Positions 8,721 to 18,451 of a DNA stretch of 64,000 nt are shown here, in pieces. The position numbers were made by a program, and so were the translations under genes. The stretch comes from Nostocales cyanobacterium HT-58-2 (GTDB lineage Bacteria; Cyanobacteriota; Cyanobacteriia; Cyanobacteriales; Nostocaceae). Position 1 is the first letter of the stretch. Each line of letters opens with the position of its first letter. The notes under the pieces were generated by a model. The model was not told where the DNA came from and searched no databases. It was given only the letters and a program-made list of their open reading frames with translations. Location of the stretch: contig CP019636.1 in assembly GCA_002163975.1 (NCBI GenBank), positions 2,703,001-2,767,000 on the forward strand, given 5' to 3'.

Positions 8721-10721
8721 GTGCGCAAAATCATGGATAGTAACCAGCAACTGACTTTTGAGCAAGAAAGTGAGCGCCTTAAAGCCTTACGCCGTTATGA
8801 AATTTTGGATACACCTCCTGATGGTGCTTTTGACAGCATTACCTCAATTGCTACTAGGCTGTTGAAAGTCCCAATTGCCATTGTAAGTTTGGTAGACAGC
8901 GATCGCATTTGGTTTAAGTCTCGTCATGGTTTGGATGTGAAGGAGATTGAGCGGACACCAGGACTTTGTGCATCAGCCATTCTTTCAAAGGAAGTTTACA
9001 TAATTACAGATGCTAGTAAGGATATACGTTCTTTAACGAACCCGCTTGTTGTGGGTGAGTTAGGCTTACGCTTTTATGCCGCTGCCCCATTACAAACGCA
9101 TGATGGTTATAACTTGGGAACACTCTGCGTCATTGATAAACAACCACGTACTCTTTGTGAGGAGGAGAAGTCTATCTTAACAGACCTAGCAGCAGTGGTC
9201 ATCAATGAGATGGAACTGCGGCTTGCAGCTCGCAAAGTGGCGCAGTTGAATGCCGAATTAGCCCAAGCCAAAGAAGCAGCTGAAGCAGCAAACAAAGCAA
9301 AAAGCGCCTTTATTGCCAACATGAGCCACGAGTTGCGATCGCCACTCAATGCTATTCTTGGCTTTTCCCAACTCGTGCTGCGTAGCAAAAATCTTTGCGC
9401 TGAGGACAAAGGAAATGTCAGCATGATTATGCGCAGTGGGGAACATTTACTGAGCTTAATCAATCAAGTTTTGGACTTCTCCAAAGTTGAGGCAGGACGT
9501 ATAACTCTTAACGAAAAAAACTTCGACCTCTATCATTTACTAGATGAATTGGAAGATATGTTCCAACTCAAAGCTATTGATAAAGGATTGGAGTTAGTCA
9601 TGACTCACACTTCTCTAGTTCCGCGTTACTTGCATACAGACGAAATTAAATTACGTCAAATATTGATAAATTTACTAACTAATGCTATTAAATTTACATC
9701 ATCTGGAAAAATCACTGTTAGAGTTTTAACCATTGACAATCCATTAGCCTCTATTGAAGAAAGTAGACAACAAAGAATCTATTTTGAAGTCGAGGATACG
9801 GGTGTAGGAATTGCTGAAAATGAGTTAAACACAATCTTTGAAGCCTTTGTTCAAAGCAAAACAGGTAGAGAATCTCAAGAGGGAACAGGCTTAGGCTTAG
9901 CCATAACGCGAAAATTTGTTCAGTTAATGGGTGGTGAAATCAGCGTTAGTAGTCAGGTAGGGTGTGGCACGACTTTCAGATTTTATATTCAAGCTAGCAT
10001 TGTCCATGCTATGGATATCGTCAGCCAATCACCAACACACACCGTTGTTGCTTTAGAACCAAATCAACTTAGCTACCGTATCCTCATTGTTGATGATAAA
10101 TCAACCAATCGTCAACTGTTATATAAGCTGCTCAAACCACTTGGCTTTGAACTTCAAGAAGCGAGTCATGGAAAAGAAGCAATTGAAATCTGGGAAACTT
10201 GGGAACCACATTGCATATTTATGGATATGCGGATGCCCGTGATGGATGGGTATCAAGCAACACAGCAGATTAAATCAACTCTCAAAGGTCAAGCCACAGC
10301 TATCATTGCCTTGACTGCTAGTGCTCTTGAGGAAGAGAAAGCCGTTGTCCTCTCTGTTGGTTGCGACGACTTTATTCGCAAACCTTTCCAAGATAAAGAT
10401 TTATTTGCAATAATGCAAAAACATATCGGGGTACGATATGTGTATGATGTACCAAGTACAAAACCTCACTCTACCACCATCCAAGCCGGAGCGTTAACTC
10501 AAGCTGACGTCGAGAAGCTAACCCAGAGGATTGCAGCCTTACCTCTTGATATAGTAGCCAACCTCTATCAAGCAACCATCAACCTCGATTTGGATGAAAT
10601 GCTGACCCTTGTAGCTCAAATCCGTGAGTCAGATGACCTTACAGCCAACACCTTAGCAGATTTAGCTAACAATTTTCAGTATCAGCGCATATTAACTTTA
10701 ACTCAACCGATAGCAGGCTAA
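8721..10721 (+). CDS. Hybrid histidine kinase GAF-HisKA-HATPase-REC
   Basis: Cytoplasmic sensor kinase of 666 residues. Domain order: GAF sensor (about 20-170), short coiled coil rich in Ala/Lys (170-198), HisKA with phosphoacceptor His203 in MSHELRSPLN, HATPase with LINLLTNAIKFT, DTGVGIA and GTGLGLAITRKF (about 315-430), then a receiver with acidic pair LIVDDKS, phosphoacceptor Asp502 in FMDMRMP and KPF lysine. No membrane segments. GTG 8721 is chosen because AGGA lies 6-7 nt upstream; ATG 8733 is the alternative. It is followed after 2 nt by a second hybrid kinase, so the two are translationally coupled and probably work in one phosphorelay. The ligand of the GAF domain is unknown. Confidence 0.9.
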   Translation: MRKIMDSNQQLTFEQESERLKALRRYEILDTPPDGAFDSITSIATRLLKVPIAIVSLVDSDRIWFKSRHGLDVKEIERTPGLCASAILSKEVYIITDASKDIRSLTNPLVVGELGLRFYAAAPLQTHDGYNLGTLCVIDKQPRTLCEEEKSILTDLAAVVINEMELRLAARKVAQLNAELAQAKEAAEAANKAKSAFIANMSHELRSPLNAILGFSQLVLRSKNLCAEDKGNVSMIMRSGEHLLSLINQVLDFSKVEAGRITLNEKNFDLYHLLDELEDMFQLKAIDKGLELVMTHTSLVPRYLHTDEIKLRQILINLLTNAIKFTSSGKITVRVLTIDNPLASIEESRQQRIYFEVEDTGVGIAENELNTIFEAFVQSKTGRESQEGTGLGLAITRKFVQLMGGEISVSSQVGCGTTFRFYIQASIVHAMDIVSQSPTHTVVALEPNQLSYRILIVDDKSTNRQLLYKLLKPLGFELQEASHGKEAIEIWETWEPHCIFMDMRMPVMDGYQATQQIKSTLKGQATAIIALTASALEEEKAVVLSVGCDDFIRKPFQDKDLFAIMQKHIGVRYVYDVPSTKPHSTTIQAGALTQADVEKLTQRIAALPLDIVANLYQATINLDLDEMLTLVAQIRESDDLTANTLADLANNFQYQRILTLTQPIAG

Positions 10722-10723
10722 AC

Positions 10724-13459
10724 ATGAGTCAGGAGCAAAATCCTCCATACAAAGGAAATATCTTGGTAGTTGATGACAATCTCCCTAACTTGCGTCTTTT
10801 AGTCGAGATTTTGTCAGAACAGGGATATAAAGTACGACCTGCACCTAATGGTCCATTAGCACTCATGTCTGTTCAGTCAACCTTACCCGATTTGATTTTG
10901 CTGGACATCATGATGCCAGAAATGGATGGTTATGAAGTCTGCTCTAGATTAAAAGCGTCTCCATTGACTAAAGACATTCCGGTTATTTTTATTAGTGCAC
11001 TAAATGAAGTCTTTGATAAAGTCAAAGCTTTTGCTGTGGGTGGAGTTGATTACATTACCAATCCATTTCAGTTGGAAGAGGTTTTGGCTCGTGTTGAGAA
11101 TCAACTCAGTATCTGCAGACTTTCTAAGCAGTTGACTGAGGAAAACGCACGGTTGCAAAAGGAGATTCGCGTTCGCCAACAGACAGAGTTAAGACTGCGG
11201 TTGATGACCGAACGCTTGCAACATCTGCTGACTTCGAGTCCAGCAGTTATTTTTAGTTGCAAGCCAAAACCAGATTATCAAATGACTTTTATTAGTAAGA
11301 ATGTTCAGTCAATTCTCGGCTACAAAGCCCGAGACTTTATAGAAAATCCTAAATTTTGGCATAGCCAAGTCCATCCAGAAGATATCTCCCGCATCTGGGA
11401 GGAATGGTCACAACTGTTTGTAAATGGGCAACATTTCCGGGAATACCGCTTTAAGCATGGCGACGGAACTTATCGCTGGCTGTACGAGCAACTGAGATTG
11501 GTGAAGGATGCTTCTGGTTATCCAATTGAAATTGTAGGTTATTCCGTAGACATTAGCGAACGGCAAGCGGCACTTGCGGAACGCAAGCAGGCAGAGTCAG
11601 CATTACGGGAGAGTGAGGAACGCTTCCGCACTATGGCGGATACAGCTCCTGTCATGATTTGGATGTCTGGAAAAGACACGCTTTGTACTTTTTTAAATCA
11701 GGCTTGGCTAGACTTTACCGGACGGACTCTAGAACAAGAAATGGGTATCGGTTGGGTGAGTGGTATGCATCCTGACGATTTAGATGAGTACCTAAGTACA
11801 TACCTGTCAGCCTTCAATGCCCGTCAAAAATTTAGCATGGAATACCGTCTCATGCGGGCTGATAAAGAGTACCGCTGGATTCTGGTGACAGGTATCCCAA
11901 GATTTACACCTCTTGGGAGCTTTGATGGTTACATTGGTTCGTGTGTAGATATTACTGAACACAAACTGGCAGAAACCACACTGCGACAGGCGCTTGAAGC
12001 AGCAGAAGTTGCAAACAATGCCAAAAGTCAATTTCTCGCTTCTATGAGCCATGAATTAAGAACACCACTCAACATTATCTTGGGCTTTACCCAAGTCATG
12101 CATCGTAATGGTGCTCTCTCTGATGAGCAGCGAGAATATCTTAGCCTGATTATGCAATCAGGAGAGCATTTGTTGGAGTTGATTGATGACATTTTGGAGA
12201 TGTCGAAAATTGAGGCAGGCAGGATTACTTTAAATAACAGTCACTTTGACTTGTATTGCTTGCTTGATAACCTGCAAGAAATGTTTCAACTCAAAGCGAC
12301 CTCTAAAGGTTTGCAACTCATTTTTGAGCGTGCAAAAGATGTTCCCCAATATGTGCAAACAGATGAAGGGAAACTGCGTCAGGTACTGATTAACCTGGTG
12401 GGTAATGCGGTCAAGTTTACTGAATTTGGCAGTGTTGCGCTGCGTGTCTTTTTAGAAGTAGGGGAGGATGAGGGAGTAGAAGGAGAAAATACCTTCTCCA
12501 CTTCCTCTACTTCTTGCACACTACACTTTGAAGTCTCTGATACAGGACCTGGTATCCTCCAAGAGGATCTGAACTTAATATTTGATGCTTTTACTCAAGG
12601 AAACATAGGTCATAAATCTCAACCAGGTACTGGTTTAGGGCTACCGATTAGCCGCAAATTTGTACAACTGATGGGAGGAGATATTACTGTCTACAGTACA
12701 CCAGGTAAAGGAGCAGCTTTTAGATTTGGTATTCCGCTGCAGATACCCCAAACTCCAGACATCAAAACTCCACCACTCACTGCACGTGTCGTTGAGTTAG
12801 CACCTAACCAAAGAAAATATCGCATTCTAGTAGTAGATGATGAATGGACTCATCGCCTGCTTTTAGTGAAAATTCTCACAGCAGTCGGCTTCCAGGTGCG
12901 TGAAGCCGAAAATGGTGAAGCAGCTGTTTCTCTGTGGTCGAGTTGGGAACCTCACCTGATTTTCATGGATATGCAGATGCCTGTGATGGATGGTCTAGAG
13001 GCAACTCAACAGATTCGGTCTCATTTGAAGGGACAAGCAACAGTCATTATCGCCTTGACTGCTTACGCTTTTGTGTCAAATCGTGCAATGGTACTATCAG
13101 CAGGCTGCGATGATTTCATGAGTAAACCGTTCCGCGAGGATATCCTGTTTGAAAAGATAGCTCATCACCTGGGAGTGCGTTATGTTTATAAACAGCAAGA
13201 GGAACCAATATCAATACAGTTAGAAGAAAAAATTGAGAAATTAATCCCTTCTGCTCTGGCGATGATGCCTGCTGAGTGGCAACAAAAGCTATATTGGGCA
13301 GCAGCAAGTTGTCATGATCAAGAGGTTCTTCATCTGATTGAGCAAATGCCAGAACAGTATGCCACTTTAAAAATCGCTTTAGCAGATTTAGTTGACAATT
13401 TTCGATTAGACCTTATCTTGCAATTAACAAGTGCAGTTGTTTCAAATCCTGCCCACTAA
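10724..13459 (+). CDS. Hybrid histidine kinase REC-PAS-PAS-HisKA-HATPase-REC
   Basis: 911 residues. N-terminal receiver (10-130) with Asp61 in LLDIMMPEMDG; its usual KPF lysine is replaced (GVDYITNPF has Asn). Two PAS/PAC units follow (about 165-285 and 290-410; the PAC parts are YRFKHGDGTYRWLYE and YRLMRADKEYRWI), then HisKA with His443 in MSHELRTPLN, HATPase (LINLVGNAVKFT, DTGPGI, GTGLGLPISRKF) and a C-terminal receiver with Asp749 in FMDMQMP and a normal SKPF. The kinase core closely resembles that of the upstream gene, suggesting duplication. It starts 2 nt after the upstream stop codon. Cytoplasmic; the signal is unknown. The N-terminal receiver may accept phosphate from the partner kinase. 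Confidence 0.9.
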   Translation: MSQEQNPPYKGNILVVDDNLPNLRLLVEILSEQGYKVRPAPNGPLALMSVQSTLPDLILLDIMMPEMDGYEVCSRLKASPLTKDIPVIFISALNEVFDKVKAFAVGGVDYITNPFQLEEVLARVENQLSICRLSKQLTEENARLQKEIRVRQQTELRLRLMTERLQHLLTSSPAVIFSCKPKPDYQMTFISKNVQSILGYKARDFIENPKFWHSQVHPEDISRIWEEWSQLFVNGQHFREYRFKHGDGTYRWLYEQLRLVKDASGYPIEIVGYSVDISERQAALAERKQAESALRESEERFRTMADTAPVMIWMSGKDTLCTFLNQAWLDFTGRTLEQEMGIGWVSGMHPDDLDEYLSTYLSAFNARQKFSMEYRLMRADKEYRWILVTGIPRFTPLGSFDGYIGSCVDITEHKLAETTLRQALEAAEVANNAKSQFLASMSHELRTPLNIILGFTQVMHRNGALSDEQREYLSLIMQSGEHLLELIDDILEMSKIEAGRITLNNSHFDLYCLLDNLQEMFQLKATSKGLQLIFERAKDVPQYVQTDEGKLRQVLINLVGNAVKFTEFGSVALRVFLEVGEDEGVEGENTFSTSSTSCTLHFEVSDTGPGILQEDLNLIFDAFTQGNIGHKSQPGTGLGLPISRKFVQLMGGDITVYSTPGKGAAFRFGIPLQIPQTPDIKTPPLTARVVELAPNQRKYRILVVDDEWTHRLLLVKILTAVGFQVREAENGEAAVSLWSSWEPHLIFMDMQMPVMDGLEATQQIRSHLKGQATVIIALTAYAFVSNRAMVLSAGCDDFMSKPFREDILFEKIAHHLGVRYVYKQQEEPISIQLEEKIEKLIPSALAMMPAEWQQKLYWAAASCHDQEVLHLIEQMPEQYATLKIALADLVDNFRLDLILQLTSAVVSNPAH

Positions 13460-13537
13460 CTGTATGCTTCAAGCTATTGCGCTGACAGATTGCAGTGATA
13501 GTTTCAGCCTTGGACTTTTGAATTCTGCCAATATATT

Positions 13538-13563
13538 TTGAGTCTACAAATTGAGTCTACAAA
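13538..13563. repeat. Tandem 13-bp direct repeat
   Basis: TTGAGTCTACAAA occurs twice back to back in the spacer between the kinase pair and the ICL-family gene. Likely replication slippage; a role as binding site is possible but unsupported. Confidence 0.6.
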
Positions 13564-13632
13564 ATCATCAGTCTTTGACTCTTTTGTGCTAATCTTGGCA
13601 AGACGAAACTTTTTTATTGTAAAACATCATTC

Positions 13633-14502
13633 ATGCAATCTTCTAGCCAAAAATTGCGACAATTACTTGAGCGTCCTGTAATTCTCACCATTCCAGGTGT
13701 TTACGATTGTCTGGGAGCAAAGCTGGCTGAAGAATTAGGTTTTGAGTTAGTGGCTACTAGTGGCTTTGGTATCGCCGCTTCTACACTCGGTCTACCAGAT
13801 TACGGGTTGATTAGTGCTACAGAAATGCTGGAGAGGGCAGGGCGAATTGCTCAGTCAATCAGCATTCCTCTCATCGCCGATATGGACACAGGCTATGGTA
13901 ATGCTTTGAATGTTATCCGGACCGTAAAAGATGCCGTACAACAAGGAATTGCTGGGGTGATACTGGAAGACCAAGAATGGCCTAAAAAATGCGGTCACTT
14001 TGAAGGCAAGCGAGTCATTTCGATGGCTGAACACGCTGGCAAAATCCGGGCAGCTGTGCAGGCGCGTGGTGAGAGTGGCTTGGTAATTGTTGCCCGCACT
14101 GATGCCCGCGCTCCTTTAGGTTTTGAAGAAGCAATTCATCGTGGTCGAGCTTACATTGATGCTGGAGCGGATGTCTTATTTGTTGAAGCGCCCCAATCTG
14201 TTGAGGAACTGCAAAAAATAGCCTCTGCGTTTCCGGATGTTCCTCTGGTAGCTAATATTGTTGAAGGTGGCAAAACTCCCCAACTCTCTGCTGGCGAGTT
14301 ACAACAGTTAGGATTTAAGATTGTGTTTTTCCCAGTTTCTACTTTACTTGCAGCAACAAAGGTTATGACTGCTTGCTTGCGTCATTTGAAAGAACAGGGA
14401 ACCACCGCTGATTTTCAGGATTTGGTTGAGTTCAAAGAATTTCAAGAACTCATTGGTATACCTCAACATCTGCAAATGGAACAGCAGTTTGCACAAAACT
14501 AA
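13633..14502 (+). CDS. Isocitrate lyase/PEP mutase superfamily enzyme
   Basis: 289-residue TIM-barrel enzyme that makes or breaks C-C or P-C bonds next to a carboxylate. Seen: metal-binding DMDTGYGN loop, LEDQEWPKKCGH with the loop Cys of the lyase branch, KIRAAVQAR and IVARTDAR. The KKCGH loop favours a C-C lyase (2-methylisocitrate lyase, oxaloacetate decarboxylase or relatives) over a phosphonomutase, but substrate cannot be fixed by eye. Residues at the N-terminus (LLERPVILTIPGVYDCLGAKL) are also typical. Single gene; converges with the ABC permease gene 30 nt downstream. Confidence 0.85.
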   Translation: MQSSSQKLRQLLERPVILTIPGVYDCLGAKLAEELGFELVATSGFGIAASTLGLPDYGLISATEMLERAGRIAQSISIPLIADMDTGYGNALNVIRTVKDAVQQGIAGVILEDQEWPKKCGHFEGKRVISMAEHAGKIRAAVQARGESGLVIVARTDARAPLGFEEAIHRGRAYIDAGADVLFVEAPQSVEELQKIASAFPDVPLVANIVEGGKTPQLSAGELQQLGFKIVFFPVSTLLAATKVMTACLRHLKEQGTTADFQDLVEFKEFQELIGIPQHLQMEQQFAQN

Positions 14503-14529
14503 GTTATCAAAAAATAGCCAAAAGATGAG

Positions 14530-15273
14530 TTATAGCGAAGTCAACCTCGTTGAACTTGCTTTCTGACGCCTGATTGGGTTCATCCAAACTTCTAGATAAG
14601 AGAAAAATTGGGATGACACTAAGGTGAGAACCAGATAAACCAAAGCAACTGCGGCGTAAATCTCGAAAGCCCGATAAGTGTCAGCCACAATTAATTGACC
14701 GCGTCGGAATAATTCCTCAAAGCCGATGACTGCTACAAGACTAGTATCTTTGAGTAGGGAAATAAATTCATTTCCTAGTGGTGGGATCATACGACGCAGC
14801 GCTTGGGGAAAGATGATGTAGCGCATAGTCTGTACTCCACTCAGACCTAGGGAATTTGCTGCTTCTGCTTGTCCTGGTTCAATGGATTGAATTCCAGCAC
14901 GCACAATTTCGCCTATATAAGCAGCAGAGTTTAGGCTTAAAGCCATAACAGCAGCAACTAAACGGTCAAACCGCAGGGATATGCCAAAGCTTTGAGACAG
15001 TGCTGGCAAGCCGAAATAAATCATAAAAATCTGCACAAGCAGAGGCGTACCGCGAAAGAAATCGACATAACCGCGAGTTATCCAACGCAAGGGCGAAATT
15101 GGCGACAGTCGGGCAATTCCGATTAAAGAACCGCCAATCATACCCAAGACAACTGAAAATCCAGTCAGCTGAAGTGTAACTACAGCGCCAAGCAGTAAAT
15201 TTGGCAGGGCATTGAGAATGATAGTTAAGCTCTGAATCATTGTTATTTGATGGAGTGATGGGGAGTACGTCAA
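14530..15273 (-). CDS. Polar amino-acid ABC transporter permease (HisM/GlnP type)
   Basis: Inner-membrane permease of a polar amino-acid importer. Several hydrophobic segments, the family loop EAANSLGLSGVQTMRYIIFPQALRRMIPPLGNEF (EAA motif that contacts the ATPase), and the LLKDTSLVAVIG segment. Start: TTG 15273 has GAGGA a few nt upstream and lies 6 nt after the stop of the binding-protein gene; ATG 15240 lacks a ribosome binding site. Forms one transcription unit with the binding protein; its ATPase partner is divergently encoded at 16465. Confidence 0.88.
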   Translation of the reverse strand: MTYSPSLHQITMIQSLTIILNALPNLLLGAVVTLQLTGFSVVLGMIGGSLIGIARLSPISPLRWITRGYVDFFRGTPLLVQIFMIYFGLPALSQSFGISLRFDRLVAAVMALSLNSAAYIGEIVRAGIQSIEPGQAEAANSLGLSGVQTMRYIIFPQALRRMIPPLGNEFISLLKDTSLVAVIGFEELFRRGQLIVADTYRAFEIYAAVALVYLVLTLVSSQFFSYLEVWMNPIRRQKASSTRLTSL

Positions 15274-15279
15274 CTTTCC

Positions 15280-16158
15280 TCATGAGGTGGAGGCTGGGGG
15301 AGTCTCTGGTAGTTGGGGAGGTTCTGTACCAAACCATTTCTTGTAAATCTGAGCGTAAGTACCGTCTGAAATTATCTTTGTTAAAGCTGTGTTAATGGCG
15401 TTAAGGTTGGGCGAGTTTTTTGGCAGGGCAATGCCATAGTATTCTTCGGTAATCAGTTGACCAACGACTTTTAAGCCTTTGATGTTACCACTGTTGATGG
15501 CTTCTAACGTGACAGGACCATCATTGATGACAGCATCCACATTACCATTCGCCAATTCTTGCAAAGCTAAAGGCGCAGAATCGAATTCTCTGACTTGAGC
15601 ATTGGTAATGCTTTTGGCTTTTTTAGCTCCTGTTGTGCCAATTTGGGCAGCAATTTTCTTGTTTTTGAGACTATCTAAGTTGGTGATAGTCGTGTTGTCT
15701 TGACGAACTGCGATCGCTAACCCTGCTTTAAAATAAGGTCGGGAAAAAGATATTGTCTGAGCCCGTTCTGGCGTGATAGTCATGGCGCTGACGGCTGCAT
15801 CTATAGTATTTGCCTGAAGTGCGGGAATCATGCCATCAAAAGGTAGGCTCTGGAACTCAACCGTCATTCCAGCCGCTTGTCCCACTGCTTTTATCAAGTC
15901 AATGTCAAAACCTACAAGTTCACCTGTCGAACCTTTAGATTCAAAGGGCGGAAAAGAGGGTTCTGTAGCAACTTTGATAGTTTTCCCTACCGTAGCTGTT
16001 TGTCCTGCTGGCTTTGCTGTTGTTGAGGAATTCCCGTTAGAGGAGGTAGTACCACTATTATTGCCTGAGATATCACAAGCTGACAAAATGACAGTGACAC
16101 CAAAACCAGTTAAGAAATGCTTAATAAAATGCGAACGCGTGCTTTTTTGCTCGAACAT
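15280..16158 (-). CDS. Polar amino-acid ABC transporter substrate-binding lipoprotein
   Basis: 292 residues. Signal sequence with hydrophobic stretch and lipobox LSAC (Cys about residue 28), a Ser/Thr/Asn/Gly-rich linker, then a family 3 periplasmic binding protein fold: EPSFPPFESKGSTGELVGFDIDL near its start, GMIPALQANTIDAAVSAMTITPERA, and a KKWFG end. Binds a polar amino acid outside the membrane and delivers it to the permease encoded just downstream. The exact ligand (Gln, Glu, Arg and so on) cannot be read by eye. Ends with a Pro-rich tail. Confidence 0.88.
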   Translation of the reverse strand: MFEQKSTRSHFIKHFLTGFGVTVILSACDISGNNSGTTSSNGNSSTTAKPAGQTATVGKTIKVATEPSFPPFESKGSTGELVGFDIDLIKAVGQAAGMTVEFQSLPFDGMIPALQANTIDAAVSAMTITPERAQTISFSRPYFKAGLAIAVRQDNTTITNLDSLKNKKIAAQIGTTGAKKAKSITNAQVREFDSAPLALQELANGNVDAVINDGPVTLEAINSGNIKGLKVVGQLITEEYYGIALPKNSPNLNAINTALTKIISDGTYAQIYKKWFGTEPPQLPETPPASTS

Positions 16159-16464
16159 GATTTTTGTCTAAAATCAATAATGGCTAACAAACATAATATT
16201 TCCAGGAACCATCTCTTAAGGTAATACAAAAGCACGCCATGAGTTCTTTTGAACTATAGAAAGAAGTAAATTTTTATATTTTAAACAATCGATACAATTA
16301 TTATTAAGCCGTCTAATATCGTCTAAGATAGAATTTATTCATAGTAAAAATGATGTTTTTATTATGTTAGTTAAATAAATTCATCAAATGCTCATTTCAT
16401 TTTTGTCTCTTCTAAATCTAAAGTCTTCAGCTAAAATTAGCTAGAGTGCAATAAACTTTAAGAA
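16159..16464. promoter_or_regulatory. Divergent promoter region of the amino-acid transporter
   Basis: About 305 nt between the divergent binding-protein and ATPase genes. AT-rich, with a short direct repeat (CGTCTAA at two points near 16310-16330). No gene is seen. It probably holds both promoters and a shared regulator site. Confidence 0.4.
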
Positions 16465-17217
16465 ATGCACAATTCCACACCTGCAATTGTCTTTCAAGAC
16501 ATTGAAAAAAGCTATGGTCCCCTAAAAGTTCTTAAGGGAATCACAGGTGAAGTCAGACGAGGTGAAGTTGTAGCAGTCATTGGTACTTCTGGTTGTGGCA
16601 AAAGTACTCTGCTACGCTGCTTTAACCGCTTGGAAACTATAGATTGTGGTCTTTTAGTGGTCAACGATATAGACTTATCACAACCAAATTTTACCAACAA
16701 GCAACTACGGCAACTACGAACACAAGTTGGCATGGTTTTCCAGCAGTTTAACCTATTTCCTCATTTGAGCGTGCTAGAAAACCTCACACTTGCTCCGCGC
16801 AAAGTTCTAGGGAAATCTGCGCAAGAAAGTACACAACTTGCAGGATTTTATCTCGAAAAAGTTGGACTTTTTGACAAAGCATCTGCATATCCAGAACAAC
16901 TTTCAGGTGGACAAAAGCAACGGGTCGCTATTGCCCGCAGTTTGTGCATGAACCCTCAAATTATGCTTTTTGATGAACCAACTAGCGCTTTAGACCCGGA
17001 ACTTGTTGGAGAAGTTTTACAAGTCATGCAGCAATTGGCAACAGAAGGTATGACAATGGTTGTTGTGACTCATGAAATGCAGTTTGCACGTGAAGTGGCG
17101 CATCGGGTCGTATTTTTGGATCAAGGTGTTGTGTTAGAACAGGGTTCTGCTCACAATGTTCTGTCTAATCCGCACAGTGAACGTTTACGTACTTTTCTTA
17201 GTCGTCTCAATCGTTAA
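16465..17217 (+). CDS. Polar amino-acid ABC transporter ATP-binding protein (GlnQ type)
   Basis: 250-residue ATPase. Walker [11 protein letters not shown]-loop [11 protein letters not shown], signature LSGGQKQR, Walker [15 protein letters not shown] and switch His in VVVTHEM are all present, so it should be active. Family: GlnQ/HisP ATPases that power polar amino-acid import. It is transcribed away from the permease and binding-protein genes; the three together make a complete importer. The stop codon overlaps the start of a heptamer repeat tract. Confidence 0.92.
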   Translation: MHNSTPAIVFQDIEKSYGPLKVLKGITGEVRRGEVVAVIGTSGCGKSTLLRCFNRLETIDCGLLVVNDIDLSQPNFTNKQLRQLRTQVGMVFQQFNLFPHLSVLENLTLAPRKVLGKSAQESTQLAGFYLEKVGLFDKASAYPEQLSGGQKQRVAIARSLCMNPQIMLFDEPTSALDPELVGEVLQVMQQLATEGMTMVVVTHEMQFAREVAHRVVFLDQGVVLEQGSAHNVLSNPHSERLRTFLSRLNR

Positions 17218-17288
17218 GGGTCAAGAGTCAAGGGTCAAGGATCAAGAGTTAAGGGTCAAGAGTCAAGGGTCAAGGGTCAAGAGTCAGG
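17214..17288. repeat. Heptanucleotide STRR tract
   Basis: About ten tandem copies of a 7-mer, TCAAGGG alternating irregularly with TCAAGAG (variants TCAAGGA and TTAAGGG). This is the short tandemly repeated repetitive type known from heterocystous cyanobacteria. The TAA stop of the upstream ATPase gene sits in the first unit. Confidence 0.85.
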
Positions 17289-17323
17289 ATTGAAAGAGAA
17301 GAACGAGGATTAACTCTTCTTGC

Positions 17324-18451
17324 TCAAGAATTCTCCATGCAACAGCGAGACAGCCACGCCTGACGAAAATTTTCGGCTAATGGTAGTGTTTCGAGAAACT
17401 CTTGCACGGATTCTGATTTCCATTCCAGCGGTGCAGCAGGTGATATCTTCGATGCTGTTGTTGCATAGCATAGGATAGCTTCCATCAACGCCGCTGCCTC
17501 AATGATAGGTTCTGGGTGTATCCAGGAAGGAAAAATACGTGCTTCAAAGGTAAATTTGTTTGGAATGGGGTGAATCAAGTTTTTGAGGTTAAAGTCACAG
17601 TATTTTGTTAACTGGAGTTGGGCAAGATGTGCCTTAGCATCAGACCAAGACAAATCGCAAAAATCAGAGTCATTAACTAATGCTAACAAGTTCTTATCCC
17701 AGGTTCCTAAACGTCTGCATCTAGAGTTAGTTCCTACCAATTGTTTTAGATTCGCCCCATGTGTCCATAAAAGATTCACTAGGTTAGCGAAAACTCTTGC
17801 AGAACATAAAGATGTACCATCGAAATGTAGGTGCGTTGCACCTTCAACGGGAATTGTAAAACCAAGAGAACGTGCTGTTGAAAGGAGACTTTCTAGGCGT
17901 TCGAGATGATTGGTATCGATAGGTGGGGTTATTAACTCACAGGGGCGTTCTCGTTCTCCTGGCAGAGGTGCGGCGATCGCAATCGGATTTCCTGTATTAT
18001 CAGCAACACGTACCATCCCGCCTGGTCCCTCGTCCAGGTCAGTAGCAAATAAATTAGCAATTGGCTTGAGGACATCAGTGCGGGAATCAGCAGGGTCAGC
18101 TTGGCTCTTCACCAGTTGCAGAAGTCTGCTATCATCGCTAACAATTCGGTACCATCCTGGCTTGGATTTTTGAGTTTTGTCTAAGTCGTCAACAAGAGTC
18201 AGGTCATCCACGCATTGAGCAATCAAATATCCTTGTCGATCAATCACCTCAAACCCTAAAGTAAGATTTTGGAACAAAGGGGTTCCTGGAACCATACTTG
18301 GTTCAGACTGTGGGTGAAAGATACGACGCACTCCCGCATCATGAGCTTCAGCTATAGACTCTGCTAAGTTTTGTCGGCTGAGTCCCCTAGGTGCCATCAG
18401 CTCAATCTCAAAGCCAATTTTCCAATTTAAAAGAGACATAACCTGGTTCAT
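17324..18451 (-). CDS. Amidoligase-family protein (COOH-NH2 ligase, glutamine-synthetase-like fold)
   Basis: 375 residues. Conserved blocks match the putative amidoligase family: GFEIELMAP near the N-terminus (paired acidic residues, metal), CELITPP, GATHLHFDG (HxH) and FEARIFPS (E/R). These are the metal- and ATP-binding features of the glutamine-synthetase-like ligases proposed to form amide bonds on small molecules or peptides. Substrate unknown. ATG overlaps the stop of the upstream secreted-protein gene (ATGA), so the two are translationally coupled. Family assignment is by recalled motifs. Confidence 0.7.
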   Translation of the reverse strand: MNQVMSLLNWKIGFEIELMAPRGLSRQNLAESIAEAHDAGVRRIFHPQSEPSMVPGTPLFQNLTLGFEVIDRQGYLIAQCVDDLTLVDDLDKTQKSKPGWYRIVSDDSRLLQLVKSQADPADSRTDVLKPIANLFATDLDEGPGGMVRVADNTGNPIAIAAPLPGERERPCELITPPIDTNHLERLESLLSTARSLGFTIPVEGATHLHFDGTSLCSARVFANLVNLLWTHGANLKQLVGTNSRCRRLGTWDKNLLALVNDSDFCDLSWSDAKAHLAQLQLTKYCDFNLKNLIHPIPNKFTFEARIFPSWIHPEPIIEAAALMEAILCYATTASKISPAAPLEWKSESVQEFLETLPLAENFRQAWLSRCCMENS

